In this document: one piece after another, positions 42,407-51,182 of the stretch
How positions within the stretch are numbered: the stretch's first letter is position 1
Layout: each line of letters begins with the position of its first letter
From: UBA5734 sp964528645
GTDB taxonomy: Bacteria > Bacillota > Clostridia > Saccharofermentanales > UBA5734
Direction: 5' to 3'
DNA: 64,000 nucleotides
NCBI GenBank assembly: GCA_964528645.1
Contig: CAZGSR010000010.1
Span: forward strand, 3,664-67,663
Notes under the pieces: generated by a model
What the model saw: the letters and a program-made list of their open reading frames with translations, nothing else
The model's database searches: none
What the model was told of the DNA's origin: nothing
Made by a program: the position numbers and the translations under genes

Positions 42407-43735
42407 GTGATTCCCTTGGATCAGTCCAGAGAGAATACTACTTACAAGATCCTGTTTGTGCTGGCCACAGGCATCGGTCTCTATGTGATCAGCCTGGTCA
42501 ATTACCTGCTGTTCCACAGTCTGGCAGAATTGTTCAGTGTCATGATCGGGGCGACCATGTTCATCATCACCTGGTATGCCCGCGAATATACCCGGGAACA
42601 CTTTGATTTTCTGGCCTTTGTCAGTGTCGCCTACTTGTTTGTCGCCTTGCTGGATGTGCTGCACACCTTGGCATACCACGGCATGGCAGTTTTTCCTGGT
42701 ACCGATTTCTTTGCCAACCAGATCTGGGTGGCAGCCCGCTACATGGAATCCCTGTCGATCCTGGCTGGCCTCCTGTTGCTGAGAAAACCACGAAAAATCA
42801 ATCTGGTCCTGGTGTTCATGTTCTATGCAGGACTGACGCTGGCTATTTCCCTGTCCGTTTTCGTTTTCAAGATTTTCCCCGTCTGTTATGTCGCTGGTCA
42901 GGGGCAGACATCCTTCAAGATCATCAGCGAATTCATCATCATTGGCATATTGCTGGCGGACGTCTATTTGTTGAACCGGTCTGGCGACCGGTTCGACGCT
43001 ACAGTGAGCCGGAACTTGAATATCTCCCTGATGGCAGCGATCGGAACTGAGCTTTGCTTCACTCTATATTTGAGTAATTACGACTGGGTTAATCTGGCCG
43101 GTCATTACCTGAAAATCATCTCTTTCTATTTCCTTGGCCGTGCTGTCGTCTATACCAGCATCCAGCAGCCCTATGCGACGATTTTCCGGCGCCTGACGGA
43201 AAAGGAAGCGGCATTGGAACAGGTGTCCCTGACGGACGAGCTGACCGGCCTGTACAATCGCCGGGCGGCGCTGACTTTTCTCGGCAAAAACCTGAACCAG
43301 ATCCAGCACAGCGGAGGAGAACTGACCATCTGCTTCATCGATGTGGATGGATTGAAACGGACCAATGATCGCTTTGGCCATCTGGCCGGAGACGATCTGC
43401 TGGTGACCGTCGCCCATTTACTGGCTCAGTCGGTGCGCGAGTCGGACTTCGCCTGCCGGATCGGCGGCGATGAGTTCCTGCTTTTGCTGCCCCAGACCAC
43501 CGAAGCTGAAGCCCAGGCCTTGATGCGCCGGATCCGTGCGGCGCGCGACCGGGTCAACCAGAGTGGCGAAAAGCCCTTTCCGGTGGATTTCAGCACGGGA
43601 CTGGCGTACGCCAGCCAGGAACGGTTTGCCCAGGCCAACCTCGGCCAGGTGATGGACCAGCTCCTCGAAGAAGCCGACGACCGGATGTATGCGGATAAAA
43701 AGAGCAAACAATCAGCTGGAGCGACTCGTTCCTGA
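42407..43735 (+). CDS. MASE3-like membrane diguanylate cyclase
   Basis: The first ~250 residues carry seven or eight membrane helices in a MASE3-type sensor arrangement (AYLFVALLDVLHTLAYHGMAVF, QIWVAARYMESLSILAGLLL). The C-terminal domain (about 265-425) is an intact GGDEF domain: DELTGLYNRRA, RIGGDEF and an RxxD inhibitory site (RESD) five residues before GGDEF. It should make cyclic di-GMP with product inhibition. It may supply the ligand of the riboswitch at 6.5 kb. The start is uncertain: GTG 42407 has AGG only 2-3 nt upstream, and a TTG at 42416 is possible. Confidence 0.88.
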   Translation: MIPLDQSRENTTYKILFVLATGIGLYVISLVNYLLFHSLAELFSVMIGATMFIITWYAREYTREHFDFLAFVSVAYLFVALLDVLHTLAYHGMAVFPGTDFFANQIWVAARYMESLSILAGLLLLRKPRKINLVLVFMFYAGLTLAISLSVFVFKIFPVCYVAGQGQTSFKIISEFIIIGILLADVYLLNRSGDRFDATVSRNLNISLMAAIGTELCFTLYLSNYDWVNLAGHYLKIISFYFLGRAVVYTSIQQPYATIFRRLTEKEAALEQVSLTDELTGLYNRRAALTFLGKNLNQIQHSGGELTICFIDVDGLKRTNDRFGHLAGDDLLVTVAHLLAQSVRESDFACRIGGDEFLLLLPQTTEAEAQALMRRIRAARDRVNQSGEKPFPVDFSTGLAYASQERFAQANLGQVMDQLLEEADDRMYADKKSKQSAGATRS

Positions 43736-43761
43736 GCCAGGAAAAGCAAGTCGGTAACTGA
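43726..43761. terminator. Short hairpin at convergent gene ends
   Basis: TTCCTG-AGC-CAGGAA (43728-43742) overlaps the end of the cyclase gene and lies between two convergent genes. It lacks a long T-run, so it is only a weak terminator candidate. Confidence 0.3.
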
Positions 43762-45045
43762 TTATCTTACAGAATCAACGACTTCGACAGGATTGCCCCC
43801 GGATCGTGCCTGTCCTTCCTCGATCAGGCGCTTGTTTCTATGCAGGAATACCCCCTGGACGACCAGCAGGACACCTGTAACGATCAGTTGCCATTCGATC
43901 GAAATCCGGTCTGCCAGAGGTCCAAAGACCAGGATAGCCAAGGGCATGAACCCGCTTGAGATCATCGACAGGACGCCAAAAACCCGGCCGAGGAAAGCTT
44001 CGTCGACCTTTTCCTGCAGCAGCGTCATCGCGGGTGTATTGAAAATGGGCAGCGTGACACCCACAACCACCATGACGGCTACGTAGATCCAGAACCAGGG
44101 AACAATACCGAGCAGGATCTGGTTGATCCCGATCAGGTAGACAGACAGGATCATGCTGTGGATCCGGTTCTTGAAGCCGCCCCAGATGGACATCAAGAGT
44201 CCGCCCAGCAGCATGCCGCTGGAAAAGGCTACTTCGATGGCGGTCAGGCGCCAGACGTCTTCACCAAAAGTACGTGCGACCTGCAGGGGGGTCAGGAACG
44301 CTGCAGGGGAAACGAAGATGAAAAAGAGGGCAAAAAACAGGAACAGGCTGCGGACGAGCCGGTGGTCCCGGATATAGGAAAAGCCCTGGCGCATGTCGTG
44401 CCAGTAGCTGAGCGCTTGTTTTTCCAGGGCTTTGGCATGAGGGGCTATTTTCAGGGTGAGCAGGAACAGGACCGCGAGGACACAGGTCACAACATCGATC
44501 AGGAAGATGTATTCGATTGCCCAGAGACTCATCAGGGCGCCACTGACGATGGGGGAGACCAGGGCAATGGCTGACTGGAAACTGGCCAGCAGGCCGTTGG
44601 CCCGCATGAGCTGGCCTTCTGGCACGATCTGGGGCAGGAACGCACTGACAGCGGGGCTCTGGATGGCTGTGCCGACAGACCGGATGGCGGAAATCAGGAA
44701 CAACATCCAGATGCTTTGGTAGCCCAGCCGGAAAACAGTGAACAGAACCAGTGTTGCCAGGGCGATGCCGAGATCGGATAGCATGATCAATTTCTTGCGA
44801 TCGAACCGGTCGGCCCAGACTCCGGCAAAGGGTGACAGGAAGAAGGTTGGCAGGAAGCCAAAGATGATGGACAGCGCCATCATGAGGCCGGAGTTGGTTT
44901 CCAGGGTGATGTACCAGAGAATGGCATACTGGACCAGCGACGAACCAAACAATGAAACTGCCTGGCTGGCGATGAAGACAGCAAACAGCCTCTGCCAGCC
45001 AGGTCGATCTCCAGGAGACTGTACCAGAAATTCCGGGTCAGTCAT
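43762..45045 (-). CDS. MFS transporter, macrolide-efflux (MefA) type
   Basis: The 427-residue permease has twelve hydrophobic segments. The N-terminal FAVFIASQAVSLFGSSLVQYAILWYI and the loop GVWADRFDRKKLIMLSDL are characteristic of the MefA/Tsx-like drug:H+ antiporters. Substrate is unknown; many relatives have no role in drug resistance. Its ATG overlaps the end of the aldo/keto reductase gene by 8 nt, so both are on one transcript. Confidence 0.9.
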   Translation of the reverse strand: MTDPEFLVQSPGDRPGWQRLFAVFIASQAVSLFGSSLVQYAILWYITLETNSGLMMALSIIFGFLPTFFLSPFAGVWADRFDRKKLIMLSDLGIALATLVLFTVFRLGYQSIWMLFLISAIRSVGTAIQSPAVSAFLPQIVPEGQLMRANGLLASFQSAIALVSPIVSGALMSLWAIEYIFLIDVVTCVLAVLFLLTLKIAPHAKALEKQALSYWHDMRQGFSYIRDHRLVRSLFLFFALFFIFVSPAAFLTPLQVARTFGEDVWRLTAIEVAFSSGMLLGGLLMSIWGGFKNRIHSMILSVYLIGINQILLGIVPWFWIYVAVMVVVGVTLPIFNTPAMTLLQEKVDEAFLGRVFGVLSMISSGFMPLAILVFGPLADRISIEWQLIVTGVLLVVQGVFLHRNKRLIEEGQARSGGNPVEVVDSVR

Positions 45046-46006
45046 CGGCTTCGAGCCGGGCAGCCAGATCGTCCGGCCAGCGCCGTCCAGCGGCTTTCAG
45101 GCTCGCCTGCAGTTGGTCGGAATCCCTCGCCCCGATCACTGCATAGGTGGGGACGGGCTGAGCCAGCAGATAACCCAGGACGACCTCGTGCAGCGGCAGG
45201 TTCATTTCGCCGGCGATCTGGCGCAGACGGGCGTAGCGGCGGTCGTTTTTCGGACTGTCATACAATTTGAGCAGTTCTGGGCTGATCTTGGCTTTGCCCA
45301 GCCGTTCCAGCTTGTCGAAATAGCCATTGGCCTGGGATGAATACGCAACTGCAGACAGACCGTGATCGCGGTGCAGGGCCATGCTGTCTGGATCCATTGC
45401 CACCATCGTCGGGTCTGGGAAACCAGCCGGAGACGCCTCAGCCAGGCTCCACATCAGCTGGTTGGCGACAAAGCTGTTCCAGCCCCGGGCCTTGGCAACC
45501 GCCAGAGCTTCGCGGATCCGGGCGGGTTTCCAGTTGGAGCAACCAAAATAGCGGATTTTGCCGGCCTTGACGAAATCGTTCAGATAGCCCAGGATCTCCT
45601 CGACACCGACTCGCTCGTCATCGCGATGCAGGTAGTACAGGTCGATGTAGTCGGTGCGCAGGGCAGAAAGGCTCTGGTGCAGGTCGACCGCCACTTCATC
45701 GCGTCGCAGGCGCGGCGTGGTCAGGGCTTCCCAGGCCGGGTGGGCCCCTTTGGTAGCCAGGACGATCTGGTGCCGGTTGCGCCGGGCTTGCATCCAGTTG
45801 CCGATGTAGAGTTCGCTGTGGTTCAGACCTGGATCCAGCCAGCGACCATAGATATTTGCGGTGTCGATGAAATTGCCGCCCGCCCCGGTATACAGGTCCA
45901 GCTGGTCGAAAGCAAATTCCTGGGCGTTGACTTCGCTCAGTGAGTTGCCACCAAAGCTGATCACGGAGGCATTGAGCTCCGTGCCAGGCATGAGTCGATA
46001 ATGCAT
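45038..46006 (-). CDS. Aldo/keto reductase
   Basis: The 322-residue NAD(P)H-dependent oxidoreductase shows the AKR pattern FIDTANIYG (catalytic Asp and Tyr), an active-site lysine in IVLATKGAH and histidine in YYLHRDD, and FGCSNW. GAGGAGG precedes ATG 46006. An upstream TATAAT on the minus strand (46043-46048) is a probable -10. The substrate cannot be predicted. Confidence 0.93.
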   Translation of the reverse strand: MHYRLMPGTELNASVISFGGNSLSEVNAQEFAFDQLDLYTGAGGNFIDTANIYGRWLDPGLNHSELYIGNWMQARRNRHQIVLATKGAHPAWEALTTPRLRRDEVAVDLHQSLSALRTDYIDLYYLHRDDERVGVEEILGYLNDFVKAGKIRYFGCSNWKPARIREALAVAKARGWNSFVANQLMWSLAEASPAGFPDPTMVAMDPDSMALHRDHGLSAVAYSSQANGYFDKLERLGKAKISPELLKLYDSPKNDRRYARLRQIAGEMNLPLHEVVLGYLLAQPVPTYAVIGARDSDQLQASLKAAGRRWPDDLAARLEADD

Positions 46007-46042
46007 GGGTGACCTCCTCGTTTTTATAGGATATCTGGCTCC

Positions 46043-46073
46043 ATTATACCTTCCAGCTTGCCTGTGCTAAAAT
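46043..46073. promoter_or_regulatory. Divergent promoters of AKR/MFS and lipBA
   Basis: On the minus strand TATAAT (46043-46048) with a TTTAGC -35 17 bp upstream could drive the aldo/keto reductase. On the plus strand the extended -10 TG-C-TAAAAT (TAAAAT 46068-46073) could drive lipB. The two overlap. The plus-strand 13-mer CTGTGCTAAAATA is identical to the one at 31755. Confidence 0.55.
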
Positions 46074-46156
46074 AGCTCCGTTACGAAAACCCGTGGCTGC
46101 TGGATCTTATGACCCGGTAGCCAGGTACTGGCTGGACCCAGCTGAACGGACAAGAA

Positions 46157-46864
46157 ATGGACAAAAAACTACTGGTTTACGATCTGGAACAAATGCCTTA
46201 TGGGGAGGCACTGGCCATCCAGCGGCAAGTCCTCGCCAGGCGCCAGCAGAACGCGATCGATGACACCCTCCTGCTGGTAGAGCACCCTGCTGTGCTCACG
46301 CTGGGGACCCGTGGCGATTACGCCAATATCTATTTACCAAAAGAAACACTCGCTGAACAGGGTGTCACCATTTTTGAAGTTGAACGAGGCGGAGATGTCA
46401 CGTACCATGGCCCGGGCCAGATAGTCGGCTATCCGATCCTTGCCCTGCAGGACTTTCCTGGCAGCATCCGCGGCTACATCACAGCCATCGCCACGGCCCT
46501 GATCGAACTGCTCCAAGATGAGTTCGGCATTGTGGCTGAACAGCGTTTCGACAAATATTCAGGTGTCTGGGTCGGCGAAAACAAGATCGTGGCCATGGGT
46601 GTCGCAGTCAAACGCGGGGTTACCCTGCACGGCTTTGCCTTCAACGTCAACACCAACCTGGCCCATTTCGACTGGATCAACCCTTGTGGCCTCTCCAAAG
46701 GTGTCACATCCGTGGAACGGGAAACCGGACAACCGGCAGATTTTGCCCGGGTCAGGGAGCTGGTGGTCCAGTATTTGTCACGCCATTTCGAACGCCAGCC
46801 TGAGATCAGGCCTCTCAGAGAATTGACTGATCAGCTGGCCCAGTCCATGGAGGTAACGCCATGA
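46157..46864 (+). CDS. lipB: Octanoyl-ACP:protein octanoyltransferase LipB
   Basis: LipB moves octanoate from ACP to lipoyl domains, the first step of lipoate synthesis. The 235-residue protein has GGDVTYHGPGQIVGYPIL, the lysine region KIVAMGVAVKRGVTLHGFAFNVN and the catalytic cysteine in NPCGLSKGVTSV. It overlaps lipA by 4 nt (ATGA). The leader contains an AGCCAG-GTA-CTGGCT hairpin (about 46121-46135) of unknown role. A GGACAAGAA site before the start is weak. Confidence 0.95.
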   Translation: MDKKLLVYDLEQMPYGEALAIQRQVLARRQQNAIDDTLLLVEHPAVLTLGTRGDYANIYLPKETLAEQGVTIFEVERGGDVTYHGPGQIVGYPILALQDFPGSIRGYITAIATALIELLQDEFGIVAEQRFDKYSGVWVGENKIVAMGVAVKRGVTLHGFAFNVNTNLAHFDWINPCGLSKGVTSVERETGQPADFARVRELVVQYLSRHFERQPEIRPLRELTDQLAQSMEVTP

Positions 46865-47748
46865 CTTCATCACCCCAGCCTGCCGGACGGCTGCGCAAAC
46901 CGGACTGGTTCAAAGTCCAGGCCAATACCGGGGAAGCCAACGAGGCGGTCATCCGCCTGATCCGTTCGCTCAATCTGAACACGGTCTGCGAAGAAGCGAA
47001 TTGCCCCAATGCCGGGGAGTGCTTCAGCAACCAAACCGCAACATTCATGCTCCTGGGCAGCCAGTGTACACGCAATTGCACGTTCTGCGCGGTCGGCAAG
47101 GGGTTCCCCGAGGCACCGGATCCGGACGAACCCGCCCGCCTGGCTGAGGCCATTGCCCAGCTGAAGCTCCGGCATGTCGTGCTGACCACCGTCACCCGGG
47201 ATGACCTGCCCGACGGCGGTGCGGCCCATTTCGTCGCAGTCATGACGGCGATCCGCAAACAGATCACGGAAAACACCCCGGCGATCGAGGTCCTGATTTC
47301 GGATTTGCAGGGGAATTGGGATGCCCTGCAGCAGATCATCGATGCCCGTCCCCAGGTGATCAACCACAATGTCGAAACCGTTCCGCGCCTGTATCCAGAG
47401 GTCCGGCCGGAGGCCGATTTTGCCCGCTCCGTCGATCTCTTGCAGCGAGTCAAAACGCAAAATCCAGATATCCTGACCAAGTCCGGCATCATGGTTGGCC
47501 TGGGCGAGACACCTGCCGAGGTGATCCAGGTCATGGAATCCTTGCGGGCGGCAGGCGTCAACCTGCTGACGATCGGCCAGTACCTGGCCCCGTCACAAAA
47601 GCATCATCCGGTTGTCGAGTACATCCATCCAGACCAGTTCCTGGCCTATAAAAAGGCGGGCGAGGCGATGGGTTTTGCCCATGTCGCCTCGGGCCCGCTG
47701 GTGCGCAGTTCCTATCATGCTGGAGAAGCGTTCAAAACAGTCCGCTGA
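46861..47748 (+). CDS. lipA: Lipoyl synthase LipA
   Basis: LipA inserts two sulfurs into the octanoyl chain by radical SAM chemistry. The 295 residues hold both clusters: CEEANCPNAGEC for the auxiliary [4Fe-4S] sulfur donor and CTRNCTFCAVGKG for the radical SAM cluster. The last 17 nt of its coding region overlap the 3' end of the convergent fhs gene. Presence of lipBA implies lipoylated complexes or a glycine cleavage system in the organism. Confidence 0.96.
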   Translation: MTSSPQPAGRLRKPDWFKVQANTGEANEAVIRLIRSLNLNTVCEEANCPNAGECFSNQTATFMLLGSQCTRNCTFCAVGKGFPEAPDPDEPARLAEAIAQLKLRHVVLTTVTRDDLPDGGAAHFVAVMTAIRKQITENTPAIEVLISDLQGNWDALQQIIDARPQVINHNVETVPRLYPEVRPEADFARSVDLLQRVKTQNPDILTKSGIMVGLGETPAEVIQVMESLRAAGVNLLTIGQYLAPSQKHHPVVEYIHPDQFLAYKKAGEAMGFAHVASGPLVRSSYHAGEAFKTVR

Positions 47749-49402
47749 TCTGGCCGTCGTTGTCGATGTCGATGATTTCGGCTGCCGGTTTTTTCGGCAG
47801 GCCGGGCATGGTCATGATGTCCCCCGTCAGGGCCACGACAAATCCAGCACCCGCTGACAGGCGCAGTTCGCGCACGGTGACGGAAAATCCGGTCGGCCGG
47901 CCGAGCAGGGCGGGATTGTCAGATAGGGAATACTGGGTCTTGGCCATGCAGACCGGCAAATTGCCCAGACCCTGTTTCTCGATCGCTTCCAGATCCTTTT
48001 TCGCCTGGGCTGTCAGAGCCGCATCATCGGCGCCGTAGATTCTCTGCGCGATGGTGCGGATTTTCTCCGGCAGGGGCAGGTCTTCCGGATACAGGAACTG
48101 GAAATTCTTACCGTCCTCGTCCAGGCATTCAAGCACGGAACGGGCCAGATTCTCACCCCCAGCACCGCCCTCGGCAAAGACCCGGGAAATGGCCATCCGT
48201 ACGCCGTTCAGGGCACAGGCTGCACCGACGGCTGCGACTTCTGCCGGGGTATCCGTCGGGAAATGGTTGAGGGCGACTACACAGGGCAGGCCGAAGGCAG
48301 CGATGTTCTCGAGATGTTTCTCCAGATTGGCCAGGCCCTTTTTCAGCGCGGGAACATTCTCCTGGTTCAGCTCGGCTCTTGGTACGCCGCCATTGTATTT
48401 CAGCGCCCGGATGGTGGCGACCAGGACGACCGCGTCCGGCTTGAGACCGCCGACCCGGCATTTGATGTCGAAAAATTTCTCAGCGCCCAGATCAGCGCCA
48501 AATCCGGCCTCTGTGACCGTGATTTCACCGAGTTTCAAGGCCAGGCGGGTAGCACGCAGGCTGTTGCAGCCATGGGCAATATTGGCGAAGGGACCGCCGT
48601 GCATCAGGGCCGGAGTGCCCTCGAGCGTCTGGATGAGATTGGGTTTGAAAGCGTCCTTGAGCAAGGTGGCCAGGGAACCGGCTGCCTTGAGGTCATCGGC
48701 CGTGACGGGCTGGCCGTCATGGGTATAGGCGACGACCATGCGCTGGAGTCGAGCTTTGAGATCGGCGCGGTCTGTTGCCAGGCAGAGAACGGCCATGATC
48801 TCCGAGGCCACGGAGATATTGAAGCCATCTTCGCGCGGGATGCCGTCAGCCTTGCCACCCAGGCCGACGACGATGTGGCGCAGAGCCCGGTCGTTCATGT
48901 CGAGGCAGCGCTTCCAGACGATGCGGCGCGGATCAATCCCGAGGGCATTGCCCTGGTGAATATGGTTGTCGACCAGGGCTGCCATCAGGTTGTTGGCTGC
49001 CGTGATGGCATGGATATCGCCGGTGAAATGGAGGTTGATGTCCTCCATCGGCAACACCTGGGCATAACCACCGCCTGCCGCGCCGCCCTTGATACCGAAA
49101 ACGGGCCCGAGCGAAGGTTCGCGCAGCGCGATGATGGCGCGGTGGCCCAGACGGTTCAGGGCCTGGCCCAGCCCGACTGTGGTGGTGGTCTTGCCTTCGC
49201 CGGCTGGTGTCGGATTGATCGCCGTCACCAGGACCAGCCGGCCGTCCGGCCGGTCAGCCAGCCGTTCGTACAGGGTGTCATCAAGCTTGGCCTTGTAACG
49301 GCCATACAGGTCCAGTTCATCCTCGGCGATCCCAAGGTCATGGGCAATGTCCAGGACCGGTCGCATCACTTTCTGGCTTGCAATTTCGATATCGGACAAC
49401 AT
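47732..49402 (-). CDS. fhs: Formate-tetrahydrofolate ligase
   Basis: Fhs couples formate to tetrahydrofolate with ATP, feeding one-carbon metabolism. The 556-residue length is normal. The ATP loop TPAGEGKTTTTVGLGQAL is near residue 65, and HFTGDIHAITAANNLMAALVDNHIHQGN, LRPxxR-type and family C-terminal segments are present. AGGGAAGAG precedes ATG 49402. An extended -10 (TG-G-TATAAT, TATAAT at 49475-49470 on the minus strand) is the likely promoter. Confidence 0.97.
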   Translation of the reverse strand: MLSDIEIASQKVMRPVLDIAHDLGIAEDELDLYGRYKAKLDDTLYERLADRPDGRLVLVTAINPTPAGEGKTTTTVGLGQALNRLGHRAIIALREPSLGPVFGIKGGAAGGGYAQVLPMEDINLHFTGDIHAITAANNLMAALVDNHIHQGNALGIDPRRIVWKRCLDMNDRALRHIVVGLGGKADGIPREDGFNISVASEIMAVLCLATDRADLKARLQRMVVAYTHDGQPVTADDLKAAGSLATLLKDAFKPNLIQTLEGTPALMHGGPFANIAHGCNSLRATRLALKLGEITVTEAGFGADLGAEKFFDIKCRVGGLKPDAVVLVATIRALKYNGGVPRAELNQENVPALKKGLANLEKHLENIAAFGLPCVVALNHFPTDTPAEVAAVGAACALNGVRMAISRVFAEGGAGGENLARSVLECLDEDGKNFQFLYPEDLPLPEKIRTIAQRIYGADDAALTAQAKKDLEAIEKQGLGNLPVCMAKTQYSLSDNPALLGRPTGFSVTVRELRLSAGAGFVVALTGDIMTMPGLPKKPAAEIIDIDNDGQISGLF

Positions 49403-49469
49403 CTCTTCCCTCCGTGCATCAGAAGCTCAAATTTCCCGTTGCCAGCACAATATTTTGGGTGAAAACAGG

Positions 49470-49527
49470 ATTATACCACAATAGATAGTGTAGTTGGTTT
49501 GACTTTAGTTCGTAAAAGTGATACAGT
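49470..49527. promoter_or_regulatory. Back-to-back promoters of fhs and veg
   Basis: The fhs promoter on the minus strand is an extended -10 TG-G-TATAAT (TATAAT at 49475-49470). The veg promoter on the plus strand is TTGACT (49499-49504), 17 bp, TACAGT (49522-49527). veg genes are known for strong sigma-A promoters in Bacillus. Confidence 0.7.
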
Positions 49528-49590
49528 TTCAGCATTGGAGCATAGCCTTTGTTCCAGACCGTGGCACTACTTTAACTGGAGGTTGACAAC

Positions 49591-49860
49591 ATGATCATTA
49601 AGACAGATCTCGATTCCTGCAGGAAAGACATGCAAGCATACATCGGCAGGAAGGTCACACTCAAGTCCAACGGCGGCCGTAAACGCCTCATCGTGCAGGA
49701 AGGCATCCTCGAAAGCTGCTACCCCAATGTTTTCACCGTCCGCTGCGCAAAATCCAGCGTCTACTCCGAAATGGTATCCTATAGCTATGTCGATATCCTG
49801 ACCCACACGGTGGAAATCGACGTGGATAATGGCACCCGGTTCGAAGTCGTCGCCCACTGA
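49591..49860 (+). CDS. veg: Veg family protein
   Basis: The 89-residue protein matches Veg (DUF1021): IGRKVTLKSNGGRKRLIVQEGILESCYPNVFTV is the conserved core. In Bacillus subtilis Veg influences biofilm matrix gene expression, and its gene lies just before ispE, as here. CTGGAGG precedes the ATG. Confidence 0.93.
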   Translation: MIIKTDLDSCRKDMQAYIGRKVTLKSNGGRKRLIVQEGILESCYPNVFTVRCAKSSVYSEMVSYSYVDILTHTVEIDVDNGTRFEVVAH

Positions 49861-49897
49861 CCGCATCCACCCCATGAATCCGCTGATTTGAAAAATG

Positions 49898-49922
49898 GCC
49901 CGCGCGACCGTGCGGGCTTTTT
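49898..49922 (+). terminator. Rho-independent terminator after veg
   Basis: An 8-bp stem GCCCGCGC-GACC-GTGCGGGC (49898-49917) is followed by TTTTT. It ends the veg transcript just before the ribosome binding site of ispE, so ispE expression would depend on read-through. Confidence 0.85.
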
Positions 49923-49944
49923 CGCACCCGGGCAAGGAGGCCCC

Positions 49945-50832
49945 ATGCAATCACTGACCCTGGAAGCTTGTGCCAAAATCAACCTCTCCCTCGATGTCGC
50001 AGGCACCCGGCCAGATGGCTACCATCTCTTGACGACCGTCATGCAGTCTGTGTCACTGTCGGATCGAGTATACCTTGAACTGGACCGGCAGGGCAACGGC
50101 CTGATCCTGCTGGCGAACGACTCGTCCATCCCCCTTGATGAGCGCAATACCGCACATAAGGCTGCCCGGCGTTTTCTCGATGCCACCGGGATCGATGCCG
50201 GTGTCAGGATTTTCCTCGAAAAAGCCATTCCGACCGAGGCTGGGCTGGCGGGCGGGAGCACCGATGCAGCTGCAGTCCTCCATGGCCTCAACGAATTATG
50301 CGGCAAGCCCCTGTCCAAGGAGCAGCTGCTGGACCTGGCAGCCACGATCGGCGCCGATGTACCCTTTTGCCTCACCGGCGGAACGGTCCTGTGCACGGGT
50401 ATCGGTGAGATCCTCACCCCGCTGGAAGCTTTCGCCCGCGTTCCCCTGATTCTGGTCAAGCCCGATTTCGGCATCTCCACCCCCTGGGCCTTCCAGCGCT
50501 ACGACGAAAATCCCGCCACGGTCCATCCCAATCACAGCAAATTGTTTTCGGCGATGCAGCAGCGCGATCTTCCCGCCATGCAGGACGCGACGGCCAATGT
50601 GCTCGAGACGGTCTCGATCCAGGCCCACCCCATCCTGGACTCCCTCAAGCAACACTTGCTGGACCTGGGAGCAGGCATGGCCCTGATGAGCGGCAGCGGT
50701 CCGACGGTGTTCGGCCTGTTCCGCGAAACCGCCCAGCGCGACCGGGCCTACGCCGCCCTCGAGCAACGCCTGCCGGACGGCTACCGGATTTTCTCAGCCA
50801 CGACCCTTGGTTACGGCCTCCGGATCGTCTGA
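49945..50832 (+). CDS. ispE: 4-diphosphocytidyl-2-C-methylerythritol kinase
   Basis: IspE is the fourth enzyme of the MEP pathway and so supplies the isoprenoid precursors needed for undecaprenol and for the carotenoids encoded at 15-17 kb. The 295-residue GHMP kinase has AKINLSLDVAGTRPDGYHLL, the ATP loop PTEAGLAGGSTDAAAVL and the C-terminal MSGSGPTVFGLF. AAGGAGG lies 4 nt before ATG 49945. Confidence 0.96.
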   Translation: MQSLTLEACAKINLSLDVAGTRPDGYHLLTTVMQSVSLSDRVYLELDRQGNGLILLANDSSIPLDERNTAHKAARRFLDATGIDAGVRIFLEKAIPTEAGLAGGSTDAAAVLHGLNELCGKPLSKEQLLDLAATIGADVPFCLTGGTVLCTGIGEILTPLEAFARVPLILVKPDFGISTPWAFQRYDENPATVHPNHSKLFSAMQQRDLPAMQDATANVLETVSIQAHPILDSLKQHLLDLGAGMALMSGSGPTVFGLFRETAQRDRAYAALEQRLPDGYRIFSATTLGYGLRIV

Positions 50833-50894
50833 CCGGAGAGGGCCGGGAATTAAACTTTTCAAATAACCCGCAAAGAACCCCGGAAATTTTCCGA

Positions 50895-50924
50895 TTGACA
50901 GAATCGCCAGGTCGCGCTTATAAT
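50895..50924 (+). promoter_or_regulatory. Sigma-A promoter of rpmH operon
   Basis: A perfect TTGACA (50895-50900) and perfect TATAAT (50919-50924) are 18 bp apart, 40 nt before rpmH. No DnaA boxes occur around it, so the usual dnaA-rpmH origin arrangement is not present here. Confidence 0.85.
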
Positions 50925-50964
50925 CGTAAAGCATTGCAAAAAAATGACCTGGAGGTGAAGATAG

Positions 50965-51099
50965 ATGAAAATGACCTATCAGCCGAAGAAACGGCATCGT
51001 TCCAAGGAGCACGGCTTCCGCAAACGCATGCAAACGGCATCCGGCCGTGATGTCCTCAGACGGCGCAGGCTCAAAGGGAGAAAACAGCTTTCAGCTTGA
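50965..51099 (+). CDS. rpmH: Ribosomal protein bL34
   Basis: This short gene encodes 44 residues beginning MKMTYQPKKRHRSKEHGFRKRM and ending in a basic RRRRLKGRKQLSA tail, the standard bL34 sequence of the large ribosomal subunit. GGAGGTGA lies 8 nt before the ATG. It is followed by rnpA as in nearly all bacteria. Confidence 0.98.
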   Translation: MKMTYQPKKRHRSKEHGFRKRMQTASGRDVLRRRRLKGRKQLSA

Positions 51100-51130
51100 A
51101 GACCGCATCACTGTGGTCTTTCTTCTTTTT
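51099..51130 (+). terminator. Terminator or attenuator between rpmH and rnpA
   Basis: A 9-bp stem AAGACCGCA-TCAC-TGTGGTCTT (51099-51120, one G-T pair) is followed by TCTTCTTTTT. It would let rpmH be expressed more strongly than rnpA and the genes after it. Confidence 0.75.
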
Positions 51131-51182
51131 AGCCTGAAAGGCATGTGTCTGGCCGGACCAGCACCCAAAGGACGTCACTCCC

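Noticed and set aside
48263..49462. Long open frame of 399 codons opposite fhs
   Set aside because: Shadow of the fhs coding bias; no family match and it runs against a very well conserved gene.
50833..50964. Replication origin next to rpmH
   Set aside because: No TTATCCACA-like boxes, no AT-rich unwinding region and no dnaA gene.
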